Of a DNA stretch of 21,587 nucleotides, positions 1 to 7,835 are shown piece after piece; positions within the stretch are counted from its first letter, which is position 1, and every line of letters starts with the position of its first letter. Under the pieces are notes generated by a model, which worked only from the letters and a program-made list of their open reading frames with translations, was not told the origin of the DNA and ran no database searches. The translations under genes and the position numbers were made by a program. The DNA comes from JAFDZV01 sp966128725. GTDB taxonomy: Bacteria > Bacteroidota > Ignavibacteria > OLB7. The stretch spans positions 1-21,587 of the forward strand of contig CBHYLN010000088.1 in the NCBI GenBank assembly GCA_966128725.1, read 5' to 3'.

Positions 1-642
1 CAGAATGCTGCCCGCGTAACGCGCCAGGAAACTCTCCAGCCACGTCAGCGACTCGATGTCCAAGTGGTTGGTGGGCTCGTCCAGCATCAGCAGATCCGGC
101 TGGGCAAGCAGCAGCTTGCCCAGCTCGATGCGCATCTGCCAACCGCCGGAGAACTCGCGGCACGGACGCTCCATATCCTCGGGCTTGAACCCAAGCCCCA
201 TCATCACCTTGTCGACGGCCCCACCGGCCGAGAAACCGTTCATCGCCTCGAAACGGTGTTGCAGCTCGCCCAGCTCCTCAAGCAGCGCGGCGAACTCGGC
301 CGACTCGTGATCGGTGCGGCTGCCTACCTCGGCGGTCATCTGTTCGATGGCGTCGCCCATGGCAATCACCTCGCCGAACGCCTTCATGGCCTCGTCGCGA
401 ACGGTGGTGTCCGAAAGGACAATCCCCTCCTGCGGCAGATAGCCGATCTTGGCGTGGCGGCCCGTGCTCACCTGCCCTTCGTCGGTCTGCTGCCGACCGA
501 TCAACGCGCGCATCAGGGTGGTCTTGCCGGCTCCGTTCGAGCCAACAAGGCCGATCCGTTCGCCGGGGCTGATCATGAAACTGACGTCGCGGAACAGGTA
601 GTCGCCGCCGAACTGTATGCCGAGTGCTTGTGCTGTAATCAT
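1..642 (-). CDS. ABC-F family ATPase, partial (C-terminal part lies beyond the window)
   Basis: The frame is open from an ATG at 640-642 to the window edge (214 codons), so only the first nucleotide-binding domain and its start are seen. Walker A is GSNGAGKTT at residues 34-42, the signature SGGWQMR comes late in the fragment, and Walker B with the D-loop reads LMLDEPTNHLD close to the edge. DEPTNHLD with no membrane domain is typical of ABC-F proteins, soluble ATPases that act on the ribosome (Uup, YbiT, EttA or antibiotic-protection types). An inter-motif segment rich in Glu and Ala (about residues 95-130) fits the family. The subfamily cannot be decided without the linker and second domain. 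Confidence is high for ABC-F and low for a specific role. No clear Shine-Dalgarno precedes the ATG. Confidence 0.9.
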   Translation of the reverse strand, partial: MITAQALGIQFGGDYLFRDVSFMISPGERIGLVGSNGAGKTTLMRALIGRQQTDEGQVSTGRHAKIGYLPQEGIVLSDTTVRDEAMKAFGEVIAMGDAIEQMTAEVGSRTDHESAEFAALLEELGELQHRFEAMNGFSAGGAVDKVMMGLGFKPEDMERPCREFSGGWQMRIELGKLLLAQPDLLMLDEPTNHLDIESLTWLESFLARYAGSIL

Positions 643-1070
643 GCTGGATCAGGGAAGAAAGCCCGTAAGATACGATGCCGCGCGCGGGCACACGCCACGG
701 GTAGCCGCACCGAAACAGATCGTCGCGCCTGGCGCGCGCTGGCAGGCAGGATCTCAGTAATACAGCGAACGGTTGTACCGGTCAATCAGCCACTGCATCG
801 AGGCATTACAAGCCAGGCCCACAACCACTGCCGAAACGAGCTGCGCCGCACCCGGAAGGGCAACGCTCGTTGCGCCAGTATCTCACGAGAAGCGGCCTGA
901 TATCGGCGCCGAAAATACAACCCCGATGGCAGGGGCGCCACGGACTTTTCCCGATGCTCGAACGCACAGCGGCGCGCCCCGGATTGCCCGGAGCGCGCCG
1001 CATGATGAGCCGCGATTGCATTGGTCCCCAGTTCCGGCTGGGGCCTATCCCATGCCGCCGATCGGGGCGG
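643..1070. other. Intergenic stretch with a hairpin and one short open segment
   Basis: No convincing complete gene is seen between the ABC-F start and the end of the frameshifted T9SS gene. It holds the hairpin at 971-999 (listed separately). On the minus strand, 754-882 reads open for 42 codons and ends in a hydrophobic stretch followed by QWLIDRYNRSLYY and TGA. This looks protein-like, but there is no good start codon (only internal GTGs at 820-828), and a TGA lies immediately upstream at 883-885. It may be a gene remnant or chance. Confidence 0.4.
971..999 (-). terminator. GC-rich hairpin downstream of the frameshifted T9SS gene
   Basis: Arms GGCGCGC-C-CCGG (971-982) and CCGG-A-GCGCGCC (988-999) pair with one C/A mismatch around the loop ATTGC. 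It lies about 70 nt past the stop of the minus-strand T9SS gene, so it probably ends that transcript. No T-run follows. It shares its design (a CCGG inner stem, a C/A mismatch and a 5-nt AT-rich loop) with the hairpin at 5677-5713. Confidence 0.55.
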
Positions 1071-2067
1071 TTACCGCTTCACCACCAGGCAGGCCGCATG
1101 CTGTGCGCCGCTGGTTGCAACCACGCGATACAGGCCCGCCGGCTGCGCCGTGAGATCCACAACCGCATGATCGCCCGATACGCCGGCCATGCTGGCAACC
1201 AGCCGCCCCAATGCATCGAAGACGGTGATGTCGGAATCCGGGCCGGCGAGCCGGATGCTTACACGCCCGGACGTCGGGTTCGGCCACGCGGCGGCGGCCA
1301 GTTCCGTTGAGGCATGGTCGCGATCCACGCCGGAAGCAGCTCCGGGAATGAAACGATAAATCGTGCCGTTGCGCGGCGGATAAGCGATACGCGGCAGGAG
1401 GAACTCCAGGCTGCTGTCTATACGCGGCGCCTGCGGATCGCCCGTGATACATGCCTTGCCCAATACCGCGCTTGCATCACCGTTCAGTTGCATCAGCGCC
1501 GAGACCAACCCCGTGCCGTATGGCGAATCACTGTCGGTTGAGGGGCCGTACCGATACTCCACCACACCACTCTGTTGATACACCCAAATCTGAAAGTTCA
1601 CCACCGGCGCATTTGTTGCGCCGCCAACGCTCACGTTGCTCCATTCGAACTTCAGAATCAGGTTGCCCGGGCCACCGGCTCCGCTGATCCGTATGCCCGC
1701 ATTGCCGCCTTTGCAAACGAAGTTGTTCGAGCTGAGCCCAAGCAGCCCAAGCCCGGTTGCATCGTCATCCAGACGAATTGTGCCGGCGCCAAGTACCCTG
1801 AATGGGTGGAGAGAGTCGACGGCATTACGGGCGCCCTAAAAATAAACACGGCTGCCCCTGAAGACCGACCCGGAGAACCTCGTAATCGCTGACATTACCA
1901 AACGACAGAACAACGCCGGGCAACGGTTCGTAGCCAGCACTGTCGAGCTGGAATGTGTACCACTGTGCCGAGGCCCTGCCGCCGCCGAGCACCAGCACGG
2001 CAAACGCCATCACCAACCTGAAGGCGCGGCCAACGTGCGGAGCAGCACGATGAATTTGTTCACTCAT
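1071..2067 (-). pseudogene. Secreted T9SS cargo protein with C-terminal sorting domain, broken by a single frameshift
   Basis: The gene starts at ATG 2065-2067 with a signal peptide (hydrophobic AFRLVMAFAVLVLGGG, then RASA before QWYTF). That frame stops at 1825-1827. The rest of the protein continues in another frame, from just after a TAG at 1836-1838 to the TAA at 1071-1073, and ends with a Por secretion tail (PNPTSGRVSI, then LVVKR). Removing one C from the CCC at 1834-1836 joins the frames into 331 residues. The intact paralogue at 5756-6754 has 332 residues and aligns throughout: YTFQLDSAGYEPLPG with YRFERDSAAYQPLAP, GTIRL with GTIRV, DPQAPRID with QPDAPRID. Its role is unknown; it is expected to be exported and anchored or released by T9SS. 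The break could be a true mutation or a sequencing error. Confidence 0.85.
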
Positions 2068-2583
2068 AAGGGTGTTGATATGAGGTTATGGGACATTGTG
2101 GGCAGTACACAGAGCACCGCCCGTACGTTGAGTAAACGATACTCACCAGCGACATCGTCGGTTACATGGTGATCGTCTTGAATAGTGACTAATTCCCCAC
2201 AACCCTGGCGGTAATGGGGTTGCCGTCACCGAATAGCACGATCTGATAAACACCACCCGGCTCCGTTGAAAGGGCCGGACGCAATACGGGCACGGCAACA
2301 TCAACCGCATAACTCCTTCACTGCCACACCGGTTGGGAATGGTGCATGGCCGGAGTCGACAATCGGAACGTCATCGCACTACCGCGGAGCAGGCGAAAGG
2401 CACTGCACGGCAGCGGGCAGGTCGAGCCGCGCAACGCAGTCCACGAAATGGGGATAGCGCGGTCACGGCAAACAGTACGCGGGCAACACGATATGGTGGT
2501 AGTGATATCCAACGCCGGCAGCCGGTTGGCTGCCGGGAACCGAGTCATCGCCGAATCATCGACAAATCTTGGGGTGCGCGTGT
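2068..2583. other. Intergenic stretch without an intact gene
   Basis: This gap lies between the start of the frameshifted T9SS gene and the end of map. Open frames on both strands are short and Arg/Ser/Pro-rich in a way typical of shadow frames in GC-rich DNA. The only protein-like segment is the T9SS-tail remnant at 2189-2317, listed separately. No promoter of the TAnnTTTG type was found. Confidence 0.4.
2189..2317 (-). pseudogene. Remnant of a T9SS sorting-domain C-terminus
   Basis: The minus strand reads about 42 codons from just after a TGA (2318-2320) to a TAG at 2189-2191. The segment contains GGVYQIVLFGDG and ends ITARVVGN. This is the usual shape of the last strands of a Por secretion tail (PxGxYxVxx, a short turn, then a hydrophobic end). 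No start codon, signal peptide or protein body is found in frame upstream. An adjacent frame reads sensibly for about 20 residues just upstream (DDVPIVDSGHAPFPTG), which suggests a decayed gene with several lesions. It lies directly upstream of another T9SS cargo gene. Confidence 0.4.
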
Positions 2584-3327
2584 TCACCCTCCGGTAAGCA
2601 CCAACGGCCGACCACGGGTGATCACCATTGTGTGCTCGAAGTGCGCGGCGGGCGAACCGTCGGCAGTGCGAATCGTCCATCCATCACGATCCTCAACCAC
2701 ACGGCCGGAGCCCGCGGCAATGATGGGCTCGATCGTGATCACCAGCCCCTCGGTAAGGCGCGTGCGATCGCGTGGATCGAAGTAGTTCGGGATGCTTGGC
2801 TCCTCGTGAATGGCACGCCCCACACCGTGGCCGGCAAGCTCGCGCACAACGGAAAACCCGGCACGGCGCACATGGCGCTCAACCTCCAACCCGATCTCGT
2901 TCACACGCCGGCCCGCCCGCGCAACACTCATGGCCCGGCGCAACGCCTGGCGAGCGCAGGCAAGCAGGCGCTGGCTGGCCTGCGACGCCGCGCCCACGGT
3001 AACGGTGATCGCGGCGTCGGCGATGTAGCCGTTCAGCTCGGCCGTAACGTCCAGCTTCACCAGGTCGCCCTCGTGCAGAGTGCGTTGGCCGGGGATGCCG
3101 TGCACGGCCTGGTCGTTCACGCTGATGCATGTTTCACCCGGGAACCCAAGCGCCATCCGCGGAGCCGATTGCGCGCCCGCCTCGGCAAACACCGCGCCGG
3201 CGATCGCGTCCAGCCCGGCTGTTGTAGCGCCAGGGCGCACAGCCGCGCGCATGGCCGCAAGCGCACGGTGCACGACGCGCCCGGCAGCCTTCATCCCATC
3301 CAGATCTCTCCGCGATCCTATCGACAT
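2584..3327 (-). CDS. map: Methionine aminopeptidase, type I
   Basis: A 247-residue protein that removes the initiator methionine from nascent proteins in the cytoplasm. All five metal ligands of the pita-bread fold are visible: D93 (KLDVTAELNG), D104 (YIADAAIT), H167 (GHGVGR), E200 (TIEPI) and E231 (HFEHT). The substrate-side histidine is H76 (AVHGIP). Length and motif spacing match E. coli MetAP. The frame is open further upstream, but ATG 3325-3327 is chosen because AGGGAG lies 6 nt before it and the family starts just before the RRDLDGMKAAG segment. Unlike many bacteria, it is not next to ribosomal protein or secY genes; its neighbours are secreted-protein genes. Confidence 0.96.
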   Translation of the reverse strand: MSIGSRRDLDGMKAAGRVVHRALAAMRAAVRPGATTAGLDAIAGAVFAEAGAQSAPRMALGFPGETCISVNDQAVHGIPGQRTLHEGDLVKLDVTAELNGYIADAAITVTVGAASQASQRLLACARQALRRAMSVARAGRRVNEIGLEVERHVRRAGFSVVRELAGHGVGRAIHEEPSIPNYFDPRDRTRLTEGLVITIEPIIAAGSGRVVEDRDGWTIRTADGSPAAHFEHTMVITRGRPLVLTGG

Positions 3328-3333
3328 GTTCTG

Positions 3334-3339
3334 CTCCCT
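3334..3339 (-). promoter_or_regulatory. Shine-Dalgarno site of map
   Basis: AGGGAG on the minus strand, 6 nt before ATG 3327. It is one of the few clear ribosome binding sites in the window and decides the map start over the upstream in-frame codon near 3390. Confidence 0.65.
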
Positions 3340-3445
3340 GTTGAGCGGCCGCCGGCGATATCCGCGCGGGCCGGCCTGTAAGTGCGGCATGTATATCCAT
3401 CAATGCCGCGAACACGAATCTACACAGCCCGACCGATTTGCCGGC

Positions 3446-3505
3446 AATGCCATCTCGAACAATGCCATCGCGGAGAATGCCACTACGGACAATGCCATCG
3501 CGGAC
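3446..3505. repeat. Four tandem 15-bp repeats (AATGCCATCGCGGAC type)
   Basis: Units at 3446-3460, 3461-3475, 3476-3490 and 3491-3505 all begin AATGCCA. The second and fourth differ only at the last base. They lie in the 315-bp divergent gap between map and the secreted phytase-like gene. Read on the plus strand they would encode a NAIAD-like pentapeptide repeat, but no start or ribosome site supports translation there. Confidence 0.8.
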
Positions 3506-3642
3506 AGTGAGCCTGCCGGAAGTTATCCACATCACGGGATGGTAACCACGGCGTAAAACCTCGGTAATCATGGTCCGATATGTTCGGCGGTCACGTACAC
3601 CAACGTGACGGATCTGCCAACATTTCACTTCGAGAGATCAAC

Positions 3643-5649
3643 ATGCCCAAACTCAACGCAACGCTCGCGGCCTGCGCCGCGGCTGCCACGATCCTCTGCG
3701 GCCAGCATGCGCTGGCGCAGCCCGCCGTGGGCCAGTACATCCTTCCGGATGCATCAACGCCCGCCATCCCGGGCTCGCCGATCTACAAGCAGGGCGGCCT
3801 TTCGGGCCTTTACCATGTGGGCGGCAGCGACTTCTGGTGTATTACCGACCGCGGCCCGAACGTGGACTCCGGCAGCGCCAAGGTGTTCCCGGTTCCCGGG
3901 TTCCAGCCAACGATGTTCCGTGTCCGGCTGATGGCCGACGGCTCGTTCATCATCGTGGATTCGCTGCGCCTTGCGCAGCCGGACGGCTCGCCAACCTCGG
4001 GCAAGCCGAACCCCGCGCCGTACAGCACCGGCGAGTCGGCGCTGGACACGAACTTCGTATCGATCGGCACCGACGAGTGGGGCTTCGATACGGAAGGATT
4101 GCTGCGCTCGCCGGACGGCACGTTCTGGTTCTGCGAGGAATACGCGCCGGGCATCGCACACGTTGCGGCCAACGGACGGATCATCGAGCGTGTGCGCCCG
4201 CAGGCGGCGCCGGGCGGTCTGCCGGATATCCTGAAGAAGCGCGTGCCGAACCGCGGCGCCGAGGGTATTGCCCAGACACCGAACGGCAAGTTGTACACCA
4301 TCGTGCAGAGCGGCATGGCGAACTCGTTCGCCAACACGGCATCGGCCAATACCGCGGCCGGCAACAGCACCGAGATGCTCCGCCTGGTTGAGTTCGATCC
4401 CGCCACCGGCAGCTCGCGCATGTTCGCCTATCTGATTGATGCCGGCTATCCGGCCAGCGGCGGCTCGAACGCCCGCCGCCGTGACATCAAGATTGGCGAC
4501 ATGGCGGCAGTGAACAACGAGGAGCTGATCGTTATCGAACACGTGCAGCGTGGCGCCTCGAACGTGAAGAAGGTGTATCGCATCAACATCAGCGCGGCAA
4601 CGCCGATCACGGCCGAGGCATTCCAGGTAAGCCCGGGCGTGTTCAAGTCGTTGGAGGAACTGACGCGCACGGAGATCACCACGGTGGCAGGGCTGACCCC
4701 GGTGGCAAAGTCGCTTGTGATCGATCTTCGCGCGCCGGGCGGCGCCAACACACCGTGGCCCACCACGCTCGATAAGCCGGAGGGCCTGGCCATCATCAGC
4801 CCTACGCGTATCGCCGTTGGCAACGACAACGATTTCGGCGTGACGTCCACCAATGCCGACGGCATCATCTCGCTGACGGGCACGAAGTCGAACATCATCG
4901 TGTATGCGCTCGACAGCGCCCTGAACCTGCAGCAATCGGCGCAGGTTGTGCTCGATCCAACCGACAACACCCCGGTGTGCCCGTCGGGAACGGCACGTTT
5001 CGTTGCGGCAGCCATCGGCAGCCCGCGCCCAACGGTACAGTGGCAGGTGAGCACCAATGGCGGCGTATCGTACACGAACCTCGCCGGCGCTACATCGGAC
5101 ACGCTGCAGCTTAACAGCCTGACGATCGCGATGAACAGCAACCGCTATCGCGCCGTGTACACCAACACGAACGGAAGCAGCACATCGGCGCCGGCCACGT
5201 TGCACGTTGAGGACAGCCAGGCGCCAACGATCACCGTGTCCGTGACGCCAAACACGCTGTCGCAGGCCAACGGCCGCCTGTACGGCATCACCGCAACCGT
5301 GAACGTGCAGGACAACTGCCCGGGCGTCACGTACACGCTTACGTCGATCACGATTGACGACGAGGACTGCGACAACGATCGCGATGATCGCGGCCACGAT
5401 GACGACCGCGGACGCGGCGATGACAATGGCCGCCGCCGGCATCGCTGCGGCGATCGCGACCACGAGGACCACGATATCCGCAACGCCGCCTATGGTACCG
5501 CCGACCTTGCGTTCGAGCTTCGTGCCGAGCGCGAGGGTCGCGAAGCCCGCACGTATACCATCACCTACACCGCACGCGACTTGGCCGGCAACACGGCCAC
5601 CGCGACGGCAACGGTGACGGTACCGGGCCAGCGCGGGCATCTGCACTAA
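3643..5649 (+). CDS. Secreted esterase/phytase-like beta-propeller protein with Ig-like domains
   Basis: A 668-residue exported protein. A signal peptide (about 1-25, ending ALA before Q26) is followed by a large domain (about 30-445) that resembles the 'esterase-like activity of phytase' family. Its marks include LSGLYHVGGSDFWCITDRGPN near the N-terminus, GFDTEGLLRSPDG with FWFCEEYAPGIAHV, NRGAEGIAQTPNGKLY, and DKPEGLAIISPTRIAVGNDNDFG. An Ig-like domain (about 450-545) and a HYR-like C-terminal domain (about 550-665) follow. The last domain is interrupted by a 40-residue Asp/Arg-rich insert (572-611). No T9SS sorting tail is present (it ends QRGHLH), so it may be periplasmic or released. The start at ATG 3643 is preferred over upstream in-frame codons because it begins the signal peptide and follows GAGAGA. 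The substrate is unknown; phosphatase or esterase activity is only a family-level guess. Confidence 0.85.
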   Translation: MPKLNATLAACAAAATILCGQHALAQPAVGQYILPDASTPAIPGSPIYKQGGLSGLYHVGGSDFWCITDRGPNVDSGSAKVFPVPGFQPTMFRVRLMADGSFIIVDSLRLAQPDGSPTSGKPNPAPYSTGESALDTNFVSIGTDEWGFDTEGLLRSPDGTFWFCEEYAPGIAHVAANGRIIERVRPQAAPGGLPDILKKRVPNRGAEGIAQTPNGKLYTIVQSGMANSFANTASANTAAGNSTEMLRLVEFDPATGSSRMFAYLIDAGYPASGGSNARRRDIKIGDMAAVNNEELIVIEHVQRGASNVKKVYRINISAATPITAEAFQVSPGVFKSLEELTRTEITTVAGLTPVAKSLVIDLRAPGGANTPWPTTLDKPEGLAIISPTRIAVGNDNDFGVTSTNADGIISLTGTKSNIIVYALDSALNLQQSAQVVLDPTDNTPVCPSGTARFVAAAIGSPRPTVQWQVSTNGGVSYTNLAGATSDTLQLNSLTIAMNSNRYRAVYTNTNGSSTSAPATLHVEDSQAPTITVSVTPNTLSQANGRLYGITATVNVQDNCPGVTYTLTSITIDDEDCDNDRDDRGHDDDRGRGDDNGRRRHRCGDRDHEDHDIRNAAYGTADLAFELRAEREGREARTYTITYTARDLAGNTATATATVTVPGQRGHLH

Positions 5650-5676
5650 CGGAACGGCCATACAGCGTATCAAAAG

Positions 5677-5713
5677 CACGAGGGCGCCCCGGACAATCCG
5701 GGACGCCCTCGTG
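5677..5713. terminator. Strong hairpin between convergent genes
   Basis: CACGAGGGCG (5677-5686) pairs with CGCCCTCGTG (5704-5713), and CCCGG (5688-5692) with CCGGG (5698-5702), with one C/A mismatch and the loop ACAAT. It lies 27 nt after the stop of the phytase-like gene and 42 nt past the stop of the minus-strand T9SS gene, so it can serve both. AAAA on the left gives a short U-run for the minus-strand transcript; the plus side has none. Confidence 0.8.
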
Positions 5714-5755
5714 TGCGTTATAGCACCTGTTCCACAACAGCGGCGTTCTCTACAG

Positions 5756-6754
5756 TCAGCGCTTCACCAGCAATTGCCCGGCGCCGCGCCGACCGTTGGC
5801 GGCGACAACGCTCACCACATACGTGCCGGGCGGCAACATGCGAGCGTCAAGCGTCAGCTCAGACCCGGCACAGGGTGCGCTGAGCACGATGTTGCCCAGA
5901 AGATCCTCCACCAGCGCCACATCGCCGGCATGCGCAACAGCGCCGCCGGCCACGGTCACGATACCCGTGGTTGGGTTGGGGCGCAGCATCGGCGCCGATG
6001 GCATCAGCCCGCCGCGCACGGGAGCATTGGCAACCGCGCGCGGCGTAAGCCGGTAGACGGTGCCGGCCGGCGGCAGCCCAAGCAGACGATCGAAGCGGAC
6101 AGTGTGCGAGGTATCGATGCGCGGAGCATCGGGTTGCCCGCCAATCCAGCACTTCGCGAACATGGCATTGAACTCCGGCGGCACCAGGCAGGCACCGCAC
6201 CACACGCTGGCGCCACCGCTCAGCGAAGGCATGTTCCCCGGGCCAAATCGAAATTCGATAACCCCGGAGCGCTGATACAGCCAGGCCTGCACGTTGGCAT
6301 ACTCGCCGGGGCCGGCATTGGCGTGGCCGGCGTTACGGTACTCCACTTTCAGAACACGATCGCCGGGCTCGCCATCGATATGGTAGGCGATGGCCGAGCT
6401 GGAATCGCGCGTCACCAGCAGGCCGAAGAATGCATCGATCACGGTGGAGCGCGTTTCGGCATCCACGCGTATCGTGCCCGTGCTTGTTATCTGAACGGCG
6501 GAGTTTCCCTGAAGCGAAAACGGCTGTTCGAAGAACTTGAAGGTTTCGCCGGGCAGCTCGATCACTTCCTGATAGACGGTGTCGCCAATGGGCACGGTGC
6601 TTATGGTTGCGGGCGCCAGCGGTTGATAGGCGGCGCTGTCCCGCTCGAACCGGTAGGTTTGCGCAACCGTGCACGGGGTCAGTATCGGTATCAGGCACAG
6701 CGCCAGGCCAAGCGCGGCAGCCCAGTGTTTATCGGTATAGGATGTTGAAGGCAT
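5756..6754 (-). CDS. Secreted T9SS cargo protein with C-terminal sorting domain
   Basis: A 332-residue exported protein of unknown function. A signal peptide (hydrophobic 11-28, cleavage expected near CTVA/QT) is followed by a roughly 220-residue beta-rich body with GTIRVDAETR and LKVEYRNAGHANAG. The C-terminal type A sorting domain runs from about residue 255 (PMLRPNPTTGIVTVAGG) through PPGTYVVSVVA to the final LLVKR. It is the intact paralogue of the frameshifted gene at 1071-2067. ATG 6754 is chosen because the signal peptide begins there; the open frame extends far upstream into the araC-like gene, where it is only a shadow. The body has a Cys-containing segment (WCGACLVP) absent from the paralogue. 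It lies downstream of the AraC-type gene on the same strand, separated by 136 nt with an inverted repeat. Confidence 0.9.
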   Translation of the reverse strand: MPSTSYTDKHWAAALGLALCLIPILTPCTVAQTYRFERDSAAYQPLAPATISTVPIGDTVYQEVIELPGETFKFFEQPFSLQGNSAVQITSTGTIRVDAETRSTVIDAFFGLLVTRDSSSAIAYHIDGEPGDRVLKVEYRNAGHANAGPGEYANVQAWLYQRSGVIEFRFGPGNMPSLSGGASVWCGACLVPPEFNAMFAKCWIGGQPDAPRIDTSHTVRFDRLLGLPPAGTVYRLTPRAVANAPVRGGLMPSAPMLRPNPTTGIVTVAGGAVAHAGDVALVEDLLGNIVLSAPCAGSELTLDARMLPPGTYVVSVVAANGRRGAGQLLVKR

Positions 6755-6799
6755 GATCCACACAATGGGTTTGTTTGGGGAGTTGTTGACAGCCACAGC

Positions 6800-6823
6800 G
6801 CCGCGCGATACACACCGCGCGGC
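6800..6823. promoter_or_regulatory. Perfect 8-bp inverted repeat upstream of the T9SS cargo gene
   Basis: GCCGCGCG (6800-6807) and CGCGCGGC (6816-6823) flank ATACACAC. It lies between the end of the AraC-type gene and the start of the T9SS cargo gene, both on the minus strand. It could terminate the regulator transcript or be an operator; no T-run follows on the minus strand. Confidence 0.45.
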
Positions 6824-6890
6824 CGATTGCATGGTAGCCACGCCGCCGTTGGCATGCATGTCGGATGTTGCGAATTGATGGTGTGGTGTA

Positions 6891-7835
6891 TCAGGATGGC
6901 GCGTTACCATCGCCCCGGACACCAAGAGCACGGAAGGCGGCCGGGGCCATGCCGGCATGCCGCCGGAACAGATGGCTGAACGACGCCGGCGATTGGAACC
7001 CGAGCTCGAAGCAGATCTGCGTGATCGACATATCCGTTTCGGCCAGCAGCCGCTTGGCATGCTCCAGACGCAGGTGCGTTCGGAACTGGTGGGGCGTGGC
7101 CCCGAACGCCTGCGCGAACAGGCGCAGGAAGTGATGCGGGGCCATGCAGGCCTCACGTGCCATGTCCTGCAGGGCAATCGGCTGGCTGTAGCAATCGCGG
7201 ATGTATTGGCGCGCGATTGCCAGCCTGCGATAGGTTTCCACCCGTGTGGCATGGCGCAGGCCTGGCAGGCGCTGCATTTCGGCGGCAATCCCGCGATGCA
7301 CACGCAGCATTGCGCGCATCACGGCATGGAACTGTTCCTCCAGCCAACCGCGTTCGGGACGCCCGCGGCGCAACGCCGCGCCAATCACGGCAAGCACGGC
7401 GCCCACATCGTCATCACGCCTGTGAACCATCTCAACGAAGCGGAACGGGCCGGCACCATCGCCCACCTCGGAAGGGTTTTCCAACAGATGTTCGTGGGCG
7501 GTCTGGCTGGCGTGAGCAATCTGTTCGGCGAATCCCGGGCGAAAGAATATTGCCAGCGATTGCACGGCCCGCCCGCCGGGAACTCCGCCGGCGTACCACT
7601 GCCCATGGTTCAATACCAGATACGAGCCAGCCCCAACGCGATGGCGGCTGGCGCCAACGTAGTACTCCTCCTCACCGTCCAGCGTTGACTTCACGGACAA
7701 TGTGCCCTGCATCTGCGAGTCCGGCGGGCCGCTGCTTTCGGTGAGCGCCATCAGATTGCATACGCCCATCTCCTCGCAGATCAGATTGAGATCGGACCGG
7801 GCAAGCGTGGGGTCGGGGGCATCGAGCAGTATCAT
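6891..7835 (-). CDS. AraC-family transcriptional regulator
   Basis: A 314-residue protein with a cupin-like N-terminal sensor region (about 40-110, including HRVGAGSYLVLNHGQWYAG) and a C-terminal double helix-turn-helix domain (about 205-305). The first helix-turn-helix has IALQDMAREACMAPHHFLRLF. The second has the family signature around MSITQICFELGFQSPASFSHLFRRHAGMAPAAFR, with the typical GF.S.S.F...F....G..P..FR spacing. The ligand is unknown. It is transcribed away from the STAS-like gene and towards the T9SS cargo gene, so either may be a target. ATG 7835 is the only reasonable start. Family assignment is near certain; targets are inference. Confidence 0.94.
   Translation of the reverse strand: MILLDAPDPTLARSDLNLICEEMGVCNLMALTESSGPPDSQMQGTLSVKSTLDGEEEYYVGASRHRVGAGSYLVLNHGQWYAGGVPGGRAVQSLAIFFRPGFAEQIAHASQTAHEHLLENPSEVGDGAGPFRFVEMVHRRDDDVGAVLAVIGAALRRGRPERGWLEEQFHAVMRAMLRVHRGIAAEMQRLPGLRHATRVETYRRLAIARQYIRDCYSQPIALQDMAREACMAPHHFLRLFAQAFGATPHQFRTHLRLEHAKRLLAETDMSITQICFELGFQSPASFSHLFRRHAGMAPAAFRALGVRGDGNAPS

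Noticed and set aside
1825..1838. Programmed frameshift or stop readthrough in the T9SS gene
   Set aside because: No slippery heptamer plus downstream structure fits the needed +1 change. An indel in CCC is simpler, though a programmed event is not fully excluded.
3446..3505. CRISPR array
   Set aside because: Units are 15 bp, directly adjacent and without spacers; no cas gene is near.
3754..5679. 641-codon open frame antisense to the phytase-like gene
   Set aside because: It is a mirror frame of a GC-rich, strongly biased gene. The product is Arg/His/Val-rich with no domain, and the plus-strand gene has a signal peptide and recognisable domains.
5711..6748. 345-codon plus-strand open frame opposite the T9SS cargo gene
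   Set aside because: The opposite strand has a signal peptide and sorting domain; this frame has neither motif nor start signal.
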